Positions 1 through 12,567 of a stretch of DNA of 64,000 nucleotides are shown here, one piece after another (position 1 is the first letter of the stretch; every line of letters begins with the position of its first letter). A program made the position numbers and the translations under genes. The stretch lies in assembly GCF_000003815.2 (NCBI RefSeq), contig NC_049979.1:14380567-14444566 (forward strand). Reading direction: 5' to 3'. Below the pieces are notes generated by a model that searched no databases, was not told the origin of the DNA, and saw only the letters and a program-made list of their open reading frames with translations. This stretch comes from Branchiostoma floridae. Taxonomy: Eukaryota; Chordata; Leptocardii; Amphioxiformes; Branchiostomatidae.

Positions 1-548
1 TATCTAAATACAGTAGTACTTCAGTCTCATGTATTTTGTAGGAAACTGTATAAAATATTATTTGTACACAGCAGGGTTTTTGCATTGATTGGACTGCCAT
101 GAGAACAAGGGAAAAGTTCATGCTCTGGTTGCTGGATACCAAACCTTACATGGCCATTTGGCAACAGGTCCAAGAACCTTTAACCCTAACTTTAAGCTGT
201 TCTAGGCCTGGTGCTAAACCTATCCTGATTGGCTAGGGGATGGACTGTCATGGTGTGGCAATGTCCTGATACCTCCCCATCTTTGTGCAATAAGATACCT
301 ATACATTGCCATTGCCAATGCCAATGAACATGTCAATGATTTATTCTCACTCAGGTGTCAGATATTTTGGTTCCAACCTGACTGCCCAAAACTATTATAA
401 AGAAGTCATTTACATATAACAGAAAAAAAAGGGGTTGTTAAGTCATGAGCACCCCAAAATTTCTGGCCTCTGCCTTGTCATTTCTGTATGTACCTCTACA
501 TCATACACGTATTAGAAACATCTCCTGTTTTTTCCCCCTCAAATCCAG
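1..548. other. Upstream sequence or first intron of MRPL49
   Basis: No exon could be supported here. The sequence ends in a pyrimidine-rich stretch and an AG at 547-548, which is the acceptor of the first visible MRPL49 exon. It is therefore probably intron 1, with the transit-peptide exon outside the window. A short open frame from 445 overlaps the acceptor in the wrong frame and is not coding. Confidence 0.6.
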
Positions 549-777
549 GCTGAAAGATGTACAATGCCCAAAGTTTCAGCCTGTCTCTGTTCACAACAAG
601 CTACAAGTCCATCAGCAGAGGGTGTTAGGACAGACCCACTGAAGCCTGCACAGCCAGAGTTTGTAGAATCTAGAGAAGACTTCAAATGGGTAGAGAGGTT
701 GATACCGAGACACCAGATTCCTCCCATCCCTGAACATCCCAACTACCCAACACCATGTGGCTGGGTACCACCCAGGG
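549..777 (+). CDS. MRPL49: MRPL49 exon: linker and WVERLIP / GWVPP region
   Basis: The acceptor is TCCAG before 549. The frame opens GCT GAA AGA and runs to CCC AGG G, followed by a GTAATA donor at 778. It leaves phase 1, completed by AT of the next exon (Asp). About 40 variable residues precede the conserved FVES/WVERLIP block. Confidence 0.9.
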
Positions 778-2036
778 GTAATAAATATGATCATCTCACT
801 CAACTGTGTTATAGATAATTTTGATCTTAATATTGATTACAAAGCCAATGTTTTCCAAGAGCATTGTCCCATCACCAGTGCTTAACACTTCAGTGCCACC
901 CAGCAGAAAATGGAAGTAACGTTACTGCAGTTGATTTTTTACACAAACTCTATGCACAATGTTAAAGTCCTCCATTTGAAACTTTAAGTCATATTATGTT
1001 TTAAAGAAAACTACAAAGTGCTCTTCTAGTTATAGGACCATTACTGGGTATTAAAGGAAAATCAATCATTTAGTGTTTATCAAAGTTTACAACTTAAACA
1101 GGACAGATGTAAAATGTTTGCAGACTGTAACCATTCACATCTTTCTGTACACCACCAGATCCTCCCCCAGATCTCCCGTACTCTGTTCGGAGATCTCGCT
1201 TCTGCCACATCCCAGTGTACCAGAGGTTCAGGAAGGGGGGATCACGCAAACAAACCGTCATCGCACACATTGAAGGAGACATATGGGTAAGGCTGCTGAG
1301 AGTTCTGTGATGCACACAAAATCTTTTTTGTACCATCAAATGGTATCCCATCTGATAAGAGAGTCATGAAAGATTTGGTCATTTTGTATCCAACATATGT
1401 CTGTTTGCTGTTTTAGAAGTTCAACATATTGTTGTCACTCTTCATGTAGTAGCCTGACCATAGCTTGCAGCAGCTTGCTTTGACTGCAGTATAAGCCTTG
1501 TTTTGTATATGTTAAAAGGAGTAGACTTTCTCTTACTTTGTCAGTGTCTTCATTTAAAACATCCCGTGACCACAGAACTATAACAGCAATCATTAGGATA
1601 GACGTAGAGTTGCTATGGTTGTAGATTACTGTAAATGTTTACAGGGATTTAATTTCGCAGTAGCGGGAAAAGGGACTTTTCGTGGTGGTTTTAAGTTCTC
1701 GCTGAAGCGGCCACTGCGAAAACTGCGAACATCAAACCACCGCGAAAGTTTCTGTACGTACAGCACTTGTTTGTTGCGTACTAAAGATTAGATAGATGAA
1801 GAATAAGATAAAATGCAAGTATGATTGTTGGATGTCTTCATAGAATTATCCAGAGCTGACAGGCCTTACTTGTTTGTTTTGTCTTCCAGGCTTTGGAAAA
1901 GGAGCTGGAAAAGTTTTTACCTGCCATCATTGGTAGAAATCCCGCCATACAAGTCAACGAGGTCGCCAGAAAAATCGTTGTCAAAGGTCTGGTAATGGAG
2001 GAGGTGAAGAAGTGGCTGTTAGAGAAGGGCTTCTAA
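549..2036 (+). CDS. MRPL49: Mitochondrial large ribosomal subunit protein mL49 (spliced, 5' partial)
   Basis: This is a structural protein of the mitochondrial 39S large ribosomal subunit, working in translation in the mitochondrial matrix. Three exons are joined: 549-777, 1159-1286 and 1890-2036, with GT-AG junctions and a continuous frame, giving 167 visible residues before TAA. Family hallmarks are the FKWVERLIP segment, the [11 protein letters not shown] segment, the [10 protein letters not shown]-to-IPVY core, the IEGDIW segment and the C-terminal WLLEKGF, all matching vertebrate mL49 in order. The visible part is already about as long as the human protein, so only a short first exon carrying the start codon and part of the import signal should be missing. 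The ATG at 564 is in frame but lacks a basic amphipathic leader, so I do not take it as the start. No neighbour in the window belongs to the same pathway. Confidence 0.93.
1159..1286 (+). CDS. MRPL49: MRPL49 exon: central conserved core
   Basis: The acceptor is CACCAG and the donor GTAAGG. It encodes the [16 protein letters not shown] block and ends exactly after the Trp of EGDIW, where the next exon continues in phase 0. The best-conserved family positions lie here. Confidence 0.92.
1627..1765. repeat. Hairpin (MITE-like) element in the last MRPL49 intron
   Basis: Inverted arms near 1676-1699 (TTTTCGTGGTGGTTTTAAG) and 1728-1749 (reverse complement reads CTTTCGCGGTGGTTTGATG) surround a short GC-rich centre. 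Outer ACTGTAAATGTTTACAG-like and CTGTACGTACAG segments suggest the edges. This is the structure of a small non-autonomous foldback repeat; the family is unknown. Confidence 0.5.
1890..2036 (+). CDS. MRPL49: MRPL49 terminal exon
   Basis: The acceptor is TTCCAG at 1884-1889. It encodes [10 protein letters not shown] through the terminal WLLEKGF and TAA at 2034-2036. The C-terminus is nearly identical in pattern to vertebrate mL49, which fixes the frame and the stop. Confidence 0.93.
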   Translation, partial: ALEKELEKFLPAIIGRNPAIQVNEVARKIVVKGLVMEEVKKWLLEKGF

Positions 2037-2209
2037 ATCACTGCTGTAAACTGTGGGGGATCAGAATGGACTACCATAAAATATGATGAACACTGATATC
2101 AGAAGTTTGGTATGTTATATAAAGAAACTGTAAGGAAAAGATGCAGGTCACCATTTGATGCAATAGAAAGTGAAATTAGCTATGGAATGAGCTACCACAG
2201 AGATTCCTA

Positions 2210-2215
2210 AATAAA
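2210..2215 (+). terminator. Polyadenylation signal AATAAA of MRPL49
   Basis: A canonical AATAAA lies about 175 bases after the stop codon, a normal 3' UTR distance. The cleavage site was not determined. Confidence 0.6.
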
Positions 2216-3271
2216 TACCAAGTTTGGAAAAGGTACGGGGCTGGCTCATCCTCTCTACTCTGTACCCTGATGAACACATTTGCCATTTAACAATACAACA
2301 TGTACATACATTGCAAGACTGCTGATTCTGGACATTATTCTAAATGCTATGTACAGTGTGAACAAGTACATAACACTACCACATCTACAAACAACAGATG
2401 ACCATTAACTGTATCTAGGATTGAGTTTACAGTAGATCAGCTGTGAAAATTCCATCCCATGCCTTAAAGCTCTTGTTAAGTGTTTAACTTGTCCCTGTTG
2501 AATCTTCTGCATGCATGTATTGTTTTAAGATTTTTAGAATTAATTTTTTAATGTCAATCTACCAAACCCCATTTGTATTCTTTCTACAGCAAAAACACAC
2601 ATCACATTGGTTATCTACTTCCTTCACCAAGCTGTAAAGATATACATGTACATGTATCTCACCTTGGTTGGTATAAAAGATTTGTGCGAAGACACAAGTT
2701 TGTTTTGTATAAAGTTTTGCCTGTCCACAGCTTCACTTTCTAGTGGGCTTTTAGAATGGAGCAGATATGTTCCGTAACATCACTATAACATAAAGTTTAG
2801 AACATAGGTCTACAAAAAACTATCATAACTCCCTGGACAGGTATGATAATGGTAATACTAACAACTGTGTGTGCCATACACTGACCCTATCATTTGAAGC
2901 TTTTTGCAATAGTCCTGTGTGTATAGTTTAATGGAAGTACCAGATGGTCTTATGGGACGTCTATATCTCGGTGCACTTAGGTGCTCAGCGGTGCTCACTT
3001 CATCACTGCCAGTTACTGCAACTCACATGATAAATCAGACATACTTCAGTTGGTAATATGGTTGCATGTTTCAAATGGATGTTGCAAAGTGCTACTACAA
3101 AAGCCTGTCAGGTAGATGATAGAAAATAAATCAGATAAGTTTGCACGTTGCACTGCTACTACAGCATCCTGACAAAATTGCGCCCCTAGCGGCACGACCC
3201 ACTGATCGACCCCTCCTAGAAGCTATTTTTTGGGAGTGGACAAATAGCCCTGATGGTTAGAACCTCCTTCA

Positions 3272-3273
<2 letters not shown>

Positions 3274-3308
<35 letters not shown>
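3274..3308. repeat. AT dinucleotide microsatellite
   Basis: About 17 uninterrupted AT units. Confidence 0.95.
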
Positions 3309-3311
<3 letters not shown>

Positions 3312-4096
3312 TACCCGGTGCAAAATGGCAAGTTAAGAATTTGTTCAGAATCAACTGACATAAGTTATACAAATGACGACCTTATTTGCATACTAGCAAT
3401 TAATGTGAAAGAAAAATAAAAAGTTTCCATTTGGCGAAGGTTTGAGTTCGTAGAACTTCAGTTCATCACTTTTCCATTAGAGGTCGCTTATAGATCATTT
3501 GCCTGGTACCACCTCTTGGTTTACCGGTCATTCAGGAAACAATCTCCAAGTAGCTAGCCCTCGAGACGGGAGATTGTAACGTTTCCTGGCTTTTCTGACA
3601 GGCCGGTGTACCGTTCGCGTGTGTGTCAGGGCAGCCAGGAGCATACAGATCTCTTCCTGGATATTATGTTTGACCTGTTTGGCCTTTGGATGTGAAGTTG
3701 TCGAACCATCATGTGTAATGACTGTCAGACTTTTCTGGTAGGTTGTATATTACATACTGAATATAGTTTAATGAGATGCCCTCTTCAACTCATCTCACAC
3801 TATTCATATTGATTAAAGCGATATCATCAGTTGGAAGGATTTAGACGATGTTTCTTGACAGGAAGTTGACAGGCATAGCGTAGTTCGTGGACAAATGAAT
3901 TAGGACTGATGACGGGTCAGGACAGGGTTCAGAACGTGCAATTCCCATGAATGGTAACAATACTGGCAGCAGTACATTTGTTTACACGGGAAACGAATCA
4001 ACAGGAATCAAGCAGAACCAGCTGGAATGAAGAATTTGCAAAATCTGTGCTACATTCGGGCGGGAATTCTAAATAGCTCTTCACACGGGAGGCGGA

Positions 4097-4471
4097 ATGA
4101 GCCGGAATGCCGTCTGAATAAAAATTCTTTTATATTCCTGGGTATTCTAGAAATTTTCACTGCATTCCAGATATTTGTGTTCATTCTTGTGGCTGGCCGG
4201 TTCTCCCGCGAATGCAATCAGAATGTTTCTAATGTTGAACTGCCTTAGAAAGCGGCCGTACTGCAGTTGAAATAGTTAGAATACACTTTAAATGCCGTTC
4301 GATATTTCTCCATCTAAAATGCACCTCGAACGTTTAAGTATGATAGGAACAGTCGGGGTGGCCACAAGAATAGGCGCAAATATTTGGAATGCAGCGAGAA
4401 TTTATAGAATACGTGATTAAGAATCCCCAGAAACATACAAAGAATTTTCTTCAGACGGTATTCCGGCTCAT
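4097..4471. repeat. Foldback element with about 100-bp inverted arms
   Basis: The left arm 4097-4193 starts ATGAGCCGGAATGCCGTCTG. The right arm 4361-4471, read in reverse complement, starts ATGAGCCGGAATACCGTCTG. Both continue with matching TATT/ATGTTTCTGGG and GCATTCCA..ATATTTG blocks and end at ATTCTTGTGGC. The loop is about 167 bp. This is a diverged palindromic mobile-element copy with no coding capacity. Short frames read off the two arms look alike only because the arms are homologous. Confidence 0.8.
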
Positions 4472-5789
4472 GTCGGGCCTTAAGAGGTGAACACGGCATC
4501 CTTTATTCATGGTCAAGAGCAGACCGGCGCCTTTACTTCCTGAGCTTTTTTGGCTGCGAACTAGCAGCATCCGACGGCGCAAGGTAAAATTTTCACATCG
4601 TAAAACTACCGGTGTTATCAATCTGGATTTGCCTCCCTGACGCACTTCCGCCCCTTCTAGAGCCGTCAAGGTTGCTGCATGTCCCTTCAGTCCTAACTTA
4701 GCCACTCTTGATGAGCTGGTTTTACCGGCTTCAAAATGTATGATGTTGCACCGCATACGTAAAGCAAGTACATATAAACGTCATAGACTAACCCCCGCCC
4801 GCGGAAAGGAGTCGTTCTCTTTCCTTCCTTTTACGACATTGCCCCTACGCTCTGCACTGCTGACTTCGGTGCTGCATGGTTCAAACCGGAATAATATAGG
4901 TGAGCCCACAGGTGCAATTTAAAGACTGGTGATGGGTCTGAATAGACACAAAACAACAAGTCACAGAAAAGCGCCGGAAATAACTGGATTTGGTAGATCG
5001 TAACACGTTTATTTCCCTACGTCTGGACCAGTTGTTCGCTGATTTCCGTCGAAGCACGATGTTACTTTGTGCCGTGTCGGACATTCGAGTTCTTGCCGAT
5101 ATAAATGTCCACCTTCCGCTTCGTGTGCTTTCCCAAATCTGCTACCTTGCTATGTCGAAATTCAGTTGATTTTGCAAGGTCATTCATCTGTTTCAGAAAC
5201 TCCAGTTTAGCTTTGTCTGCCTCATTGGAACGTTTATGCTCTTTCCAAGTTGTGCAACTTTTCCACTTCGCCTTGGACGGAGTAACGATACGCACGCAAA
5301 AGACATACAAAAAGAAGCCGAAGCCCCACATCTGCTTAGGGGTTGGGAGCACTTAGCTCCCTGATTAGGACCGCCTTTGACAGCCTAACGTGTTAGCTGT
5401 AATCATCCATAAATGGACTTCCCCCTCCCGATCGACCTTTGTCACAACTATTTCAGACCTCACTCGTCTTCGGTGTGAATGTAAGCCGTCTCCGGTCAGC
5501 GGGTGCCTTTGAAAAACATCAGACGAAACATCACATCACACACACGCTAGTCGCGTACTCCATGAAGGTGAAGTGTCACATACTGTATTGATAGCCATTC
5601 CATCAGATAGTTTTGAATAACGCTTAGAGTTAGATATTCTAGGGTTTATTAAAGCGTTTCAACTTATTCACTGCAAGTTAACAACCCGCTTCTGGCTTCT
5701 TCTCTTTGAAATGTGCAAAATGCTGTCTCCAGTCTTTACACCTTGATATGAGACACACTACGGTCACCATCATTGCTTTCTTCCTTTTC

Positions 5790-6110
5790 AAACAACTATT
5801 ACTGTATTTCACCAATAATGCACTGTAGGGTTAGTATCGATTTATGACAACTTCTTTTCCGCAACTGGCGTAACTTCCGTTGAGATACAAAATGTAGTAC
5901 ACTTTGGGTTTTTTCTTCGAAAGGATTTGCAGTTTTTACTATTTCATTTAGGAGTAAGAAGTCGCACGTAGAGACATTTCAAAACTGGACGGCTATCTTA
6001 CCGACCAGGCCAGGTAAATAAGGCAGAAAATATCAAACAACGGTGACACACATATTGCAGTCACATCTACATGTATAACATTCCATTCAAGACACAGAGA
6101 GACAGCTGGG
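5790..6110. repeat. Diverged interspersed repeat, copy 1
   Basis: It shares an ordered set of blocks with 46280-46560: TTTCTTCGAAAGGA, then ATTTAGG(A/T), then GACATTT(C/G)AAAA, then ACCAGG, then AA(C)AA(C/T)GGT, then CAGTCA. Spacing is similar. The type of element is unknown. Confidence 0.5.
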
Positions 6111-6953
6111 GTTTTATTCCTTCGAGATCGAGTAACATGAAGACAGGTGAATGGTTTGAATGTAACAATTAATTCAAAAGGCTCGAATCATCACGCATTC
6201 AGAATTAGGTTTAGGAAAAACTTGCGTTTGCGTTTACACAACCGACTTTCTCTTGGGTGGACCGCTGGCAACGGACATACGACCTGATATCCGAATGATA
6301 AAAATGCCGGAGAATCGTTTTACAACATGTTCTTGTTTCTGTTGTAATAGGAAAGCCTGATATAAATAAACCCACTAATTCAAGGTCACCCTATTAAATC
6401 TATTCTGCTAACAGTCGAAATGTTTAAAAAAAAAAACAAGAGAGAGAATACTTACCTACCTGCCGTTATGTATTAGGACGTTATTGAAAACACAATATTA
6501 ATTTTCCTAGACCTTTAATAGTGTAATTACATACATTTCCACGGATAATGACTAATAACAGTAACTAATGGCAATGTATCGAAATAGCCGCTAACTTCTA
6601 CGCCAGTTTGCAAAATTTGAAATGGAAGAAAAAACTGAAGTGGTATTTGACCTTATGTAGGCATGTGAAGCATTTTCTTGCGAATTAATTGATTTTGCCC
6701 TTAATAAACTTCTTTATCAAGTCTTCTGTGACTTGGCGACGTCTTGGCGCGCGAAGAAAGTAGCTCAAATATGAAGTCATCTTCTGGGTTCATTTGAGAA
6801 ATCTATGCTGCCGCCTTGGTCAAATATTTTATCGACATTTCATTTTCCTCCTCACGCTTTCTGGAACTAGGAGACGCCAAGCTAAGTGGCCCCAGTTGCA
6901 ATTCACGTGGCTGTCTTAGCCTCCTTCACCGGCCTCTCTGGGAAGCTTGGCAA

Positions 6954-6983
6954 TTTTTTTTGGGGGGTGGGGGTGGCGGTAGG
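6954..6983 (+). repeat. Homopolymer / G-rich tract
   Basis: A T-run is followed by GGGGGG, GGGGG and GG-rich segments about 120 bases before the assembly gap. Such tracts often break assemblies and can form quadruplexes. Confidence 0.6.
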
Positions 6984-7104
6984 TCGATTCGCGATTTTTA
7001 ACCGGGAATATGCCGGGAAAGGAAAATATGCCGGGAAAGGAATATACACCGATGGACTGTCATGGACACAGGGTTCTAGCCAGCATCTGTCCTTCTGTGC
7101 ATTG

Positions 7105-7241
7105 NNNNNNNNNNNNNNNNNNNNNNNNNNNNNNNNNNNNNNNNNNNNNNNNNNNNNNNNNNNNNNNNNNNNNNNNNNNNNNNNNNNNNNNNNNNNNNNN
7201 NNNNNNNNNNNNNNNNNNNNNNNNNNNNNNNNNNNNNNNNN
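7105..7241. other. Assembly gap (137 N)
   Basis: Undetermined bases. Just upstream, 7007-7042 contains a tandem copy of an AATATGCCGGGAAAGG unit, so the gap may hide more copies. Confidence 0.99.
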
Positions 7242-8907
7242 GATGTATGTTGAACTTTCTGTCCTTCCCAACATATTCCTGTAGTGTTTTCGATACGTAT
7301 CTACATCAATGACAATGTAAAAATCGTTGCAGCAGACTGAGTAGAGGTTGTCACACGCCGAACCAAGAATAGCCGATCTGCTGGGCCTCTGAGAAAGTAT
7401 GACCTGGTGAAAAGTCTAATTTCCGGTCATCAGTAGATCCGGGTGGGTGATCTACCTGGTTTGTCCGTCCCAATTACCCGGGATTGGGGAATCGATTTTG
7501 AGGCGAGAGTCTGAAAGGGAGAGTTTCTTCACCACAGCGGTACGGACCTGCATAGCAAAGATGTTATCGACTTCTTGATAATTTTAAACTGGTCTAACAA
7601 ATGACGATGTCTTTACGTTCTGATGATATGAACCGCCCAGATCGTTATCTACCTGTCAGAGCTTGCAAACTCCCAGTTTCAAATACCTGTGATGCAAGAA
7701 ACATAGAAATCAATTCTTCGTCTTCTTAATGGCCCTTGAAGAGCATAAATCATTATTAACGTAAATGCACGCTCAGTACTAGTACCATGCGTATCAACCA
7801 GTCATCGTGGCGTATTGTTGCTATCTTTCTTATTCCATAATCTAACAAGTTTGAGTTATGCAGCTGCGGCTTAAGTGTGAGGAGTTGTTTGGTGGAATAT
7901 ATCCAGGCTGTGACGCGCCGCAGGGCACTAATGTGTAAGTGACAAACACAGAGAGAGGCGAGAGAATACAACTGTCACATCTCCGTATTCCCCACAGAAC
8001 CACTGATAATTGCACCTTTCTTATGGGAGAATATGCTGGGTGTTTGACTGACAAAGTTGCTCTCAGAATTCGGCATAGCAATTTGATCCATTGCGGTTAT
8101 GACGTCACACGTGACAATCTAATGTGAACTACACAAGTATTCTTGACGTTCCTGCAACTTACATAGACTCATAGCAGACCTTGTGGTCTGAGGTTTTATA
8201 CTTGTATTGCCATTATCAGCAGATGCTGTTCCTTTTTTTACTTCTATGGGATTTTGAGAGCAAATGCTTTATTGTTGTTTTATCGTTTTATTCTAATGCT
8301 GTAGAAATTGGTAGCCATCAGCACACAGGAACAATAAAAACATTATGACAAGAAAACAGTAATATAAAAACGTCAGTTATAGAAGTGTATGCTATAAAGA
8401 CTACACCTTTTACCACGCTTGATAACATAGCTATCCGCAAGACAGAGAGAGGGGCAAGAAAGTACAGCTTCGACATTTTCCTATCCTCTACTGATTCCGT
8501 GATAATTACGTCTGGAAGAAGAAAACAGTTTGATGGGCACTGATTCCAATCACGGTAACACGGGAGGGCGTTTGTCGTGCGTAGTCGCGCCCGGGCGTAA
8601 ATCCGGACCTTTAATGAGATATTGAAGACGTACTAATGACGGCGTGGACCACTCAGGATGCACGCATGGCGTCCCAACTTGTGACAATGAAAATATCGTC
8701 TGTCAAATCCATGCTGATGAGTACTTCATAATGATAATCCACCGGTCGTGACGGATCAACTCATGAAAGGCACAGTTTCAGTCGTGACTGCCATTAGTCC
8801 ATAGATTAATGTCAAATGAATACGTTCTGCTGTGTTTTCGTGCAAATAACCTTTGGCACTCGTCACTTATCATCATTCATCTATAACTGTTTGCTTTAGT
8901 CTGTTAT

Positions 8908-8933
8908 GTTTTGTTTTGTTTTGTTTTGTTTTG
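8908..8933. repeat. TTTTG pentanucleotide repeat
   Basis: Five consecutive GTTTT units. Confidence 0.95.
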
Positions 8934-11900
8934 CTAAGTAGTGGTTTAACATACGTCCAGCTTGATGCTCGCGCTTGTACCTGTCCTTGGTGCTGAAGTT
9001 ACTTTTCTTTAACACCAGCTCCTTTGATATGATGTTATGACTTTATGCTAGAGTTCTATAGGACATAGATTCAAATGCCGTGATGTAGAAAGAGCATGAT
9101 TTTCGTGACGACACGCGAAACGTCCAGTAAAAAGATGTAACGATAGGATTCCTGAGGAATTTGAAAATGACTTTCTACATGGAAACTGGCTGGCGTTCCT
9201 CCATGCTATAGATATATCCGTGTCTTGTGGCAGTACATAACTTACCCTTACATCTGTGGAGGTTTGTCATCCTTAGGATCTAGGAAAACATATTGTATCG
9301 GGTACATAAGTTATCAAATCTTTATTAGAACCCATCTTTGCGGTGATTTTGGTATGCATGGCGCCGTCAGGCATAAGATGTGTGTGGAGTTTCTAATAAT
9401 CATCTAAAATCACTCAAATCATATACCTTGATGCTTTGAAGAAGAGCTTCTAATCAACTTACTTTCTTCCCGCACTGCTCTCGTCGCGCTTATGTCTTAT
9501 TTCCTCTCCTCTTCTGCTAATATCAGGGCTATAAAGGACAAAGTAATATATCGCTCCTCATGTTATATCTGTGTAGATGTCCCAAATTTGATTTGGTCTC
9601 AACTACTGACAGCCCAAATATCGATTATGCTAGAGCTGATTGAATTAGATGGTTATGAGAAATGATGAAGTACATGTTTATAACATTACTTTTACTTCTG
9701 ATAGGGCCTTGATGGAAGTGTATCGAGCAATGCCATTATATCACGCTTACTAGTTACGTGTGCATTTTCCTCTTATCGTCTAATGCCGACAGAAATGGGA
9801 ACGGGTCGGACAACGGAGCAATGTTATTTCAGCCTATCTGTCTTGAATTGTATGATAACGTCACCTTTAATGTGTCAATTTCCGAGAAAATGGAAGTGCG
9901 TCGAACCAGTGTGACACTGTGATGAAATTTTATAGCATCTACTATACAACTGCAAATACGATGATATAGATTTCGCTCTCACTCTATTTCTCAGAAAATT
10001 CAAGTGCATCATACGTACCCCTGTCGAATTTAATTTTGTCCTGTATGTTTCTAAATTGTAAAGACAGTTGCTCCTGTAACACAGGCATTCGGAAGTACTG
10101 TGGCAAAGGTGAAGATTGCCAATCGGGCAGGTCGCGCCACTAGTGAGGCTGTTTTGTACCGGTTAAATAATAACGGGACATTTTCTATACATTTTACCCA
10201 CCGACCCCTATATAAAAGTTACAACCGGCATTGATCTCATCTGGACATGATGTCTACAATTTCAAAACGTTAATAACTGTTTCTGATCATTCCCAAGGGC
10301 GAGAATCCCCAAGCACCCCGCACCTACTATACTATAGTTGCGTTGTGTTGTGTTGATTAGTTGAAGATTTATGAGTGTACTTCCCGTGGTTTGGTTTAGT
10401 CGCTTTTTACTTGAGTTAGTACGGAGCCTTTAATGTGATTACCAAACAGATACCTTGACTTGAGAAAAGCCACGCGATTTGAGACGATTCGCTCCATGTA
10501 TCAGTTTGTATCTTTTTATTCCATCTTTAGAACTGCATATCGTCTATCAATATGTGCAAACATAAAATGATGAACCAAATGATACTTACTGCACAATATA
10601 CAAGGATTTTAAGTGCCAGTTAAGTCGATCTGAGTCCCAAATCACAGCATTCCACCCAAACGAACGATCTCGCCGACAGTTTACGGCACGTTTGAGACGC
10701 GGTATTTCCAAACAAGATGAACGTAAAGCACTGTCCGCCGCGGGTTCCCGAGGAACGCCAAAGTTGTAAACCATCCCGGCATGCCTGGTTTAATGGGCAC
10801 TGGGCGATGAAAGGAGAAAAGCTGGAGGCTAAATGTGAGATCGTTTGTGACGACAAACTGAGGAGTTTGTTACTTCAGATCGTAGTGGGAAGAAATGATC
10901 AACTCAAGGGACGTTAATGATATTGTAAGTCTAACTTGTACGTGTACCTGAAAAAACAGTAGTCTGACCTGTACTCCCCCGGTAAGATAAATTTAGATAA
11001 GATGAAAAGAAGTTGGGACAAAAGAACTTCACGTCAGCATTGACGCGTCGTTGACTGGCATGAAAGCCCATTTGTGTTGGTGCCTACCATGGTAACGCAG
11101 CTCTAACTGTGTCTCTTCATCGGGTTCAAATGACCAGGTTAGAAGTTTAAACCTGATGAAGGTCGCAGCTGAAGATACGTTGTGTTGAAAGGAACGGCTT
11201 GATCATATGGAGTCAACCTATGAACAGTTTACCTGAATAAGCCAGCATCATGTTGACCTAAACATTTATTTTTCATGCAATACGCATCACACTTGACTTA
11301 ACTCTGCCTACGTTTTAAACCATTTAATTGTAAAATATACTTTGACTTTCTATTTTTTTTATTTTACTGAATTCTGGACTGCCCAACCCCAATTCTGCAA
11401 TTCATCATTGTATCCGTATTCGACATTATCCGTTTCGACTTCTTTATTTTCAGTGGTGAAGATAATATCAACAAGTGACCGTAGGTAACAAACTCTGTGA
11501 CCTAATTATGGTTTATGTTGGTTGTGATGTTTTCCGTGGTGTATGACTCGGTGTTTATGTATATGAATATTATGATCAGTGGGAGTCTGCGAAAACTAAC
11601 ACTGGTCCAGCATTCATGTGTAGAAACGAGCTGTTGATATGGTACGTGCTAGTGCACGTACCTGTTCCGTGGTGTAGTGCTACAAATCGTTAAGAGTTTC
11701 CCAACGTCTGCTTGGAAATAGTCACAATGTCACCACCCTATATCTGCTTGACTTGCATGTCAAGCTCTGGATAGGGACATGGGCCATGTACCCATAACCG
11801 CCTCTGTCCTCGTACATATTCTGGCCCCTTATCGCTAAGTCTGCGTCTGCATACCCTACACCTGAGGGAGCCTAGCTTCACTGGGTTAAAATTGTGTGTT

Positions 11901-12530
11901 CACGTTAGTGTCTGCTTATTCCCGAGTTGTTGACAAAACCTTATCGCAGAGTTCATCTCCAACAGCTGTTCTGGAATATACTTTCCTGTGTGGCTCATTG
12001 AGAACCGACTTTTATGTTCCTTTAATGACCCCTGTCAATCAAATGCCTACTTTTCCCTACCCTGGAGGCCATCCGGGATAGGGTAGCGATAACTCCTTCT
12101 TCGGGCTTAAACTCCCCCGGAGTGATAATGTGAGATTGTCGGGCTGACTGCCTTGGCTCCCCGACAAAACATGCTAACAAACCTCGCTAGCTACCCGGTC
12201 CTGTCTGGCTCCCAGGGTAACTTTTCCCGGGTACGAGGTAGCACAGCTGTTGTCAATTTCCGACGAGGCCAACATCTGCTTGACGGTATCAAATAACTAC
12301 AACCTTAAGTTAAGGCACAATCATAAGGAAGACCTGAACCACTATACCGGACGGCGTAGGGGTGAAAACTGAAATTATTACATCCATAATAAAAACAGCT
12401 ACGGCGAAAAAAAAACAACGTGCATCATTTCCTAACCGAGTACAGACGACATGCCAATCCACATGCGATTGCGGCATACGGAACATAGAGATATAGGTGC
12501 GAACACCCAACGCACAGAGTGATTACAATA

Positions 12531-12567
12531 CTCTGTTACTGGAGGTTACCCTCCAGTGTCACAGAGT
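12531..12567. repeat. Short hairpin
   Basis: CTCTGTTACTGGAGG is followed within a few bases by CCTCCAGTGTCACAGAG, a near-perfect inverted repeat. It is probably part of a repeat; no function is implied. Confidence 0.5.

Noticed and set aside
564-818. ATG at 564 as the MRPL49 start
   Set aside because: It is in frame but inside an exon with a good acceptor at 548, and the resulting N-terminus lacks a mitochondrial targeting pattern. A short upstream exon is more likely.
4027-4499. Two similar small proteins on opposite strands
   Set aside because: Their similarity comes from reading the two arms of a foldback repeat; there is no independent coding evidence.
5062-5352. 96-residue open frame on the minus strand
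   Set aside because: No recognisable domain, no promoter or splice context, and an equally long frame exists on the other strand.
6886-7312. Open frames running through the N gap
   Set aside because: The apparent length comes from undetermined bases.
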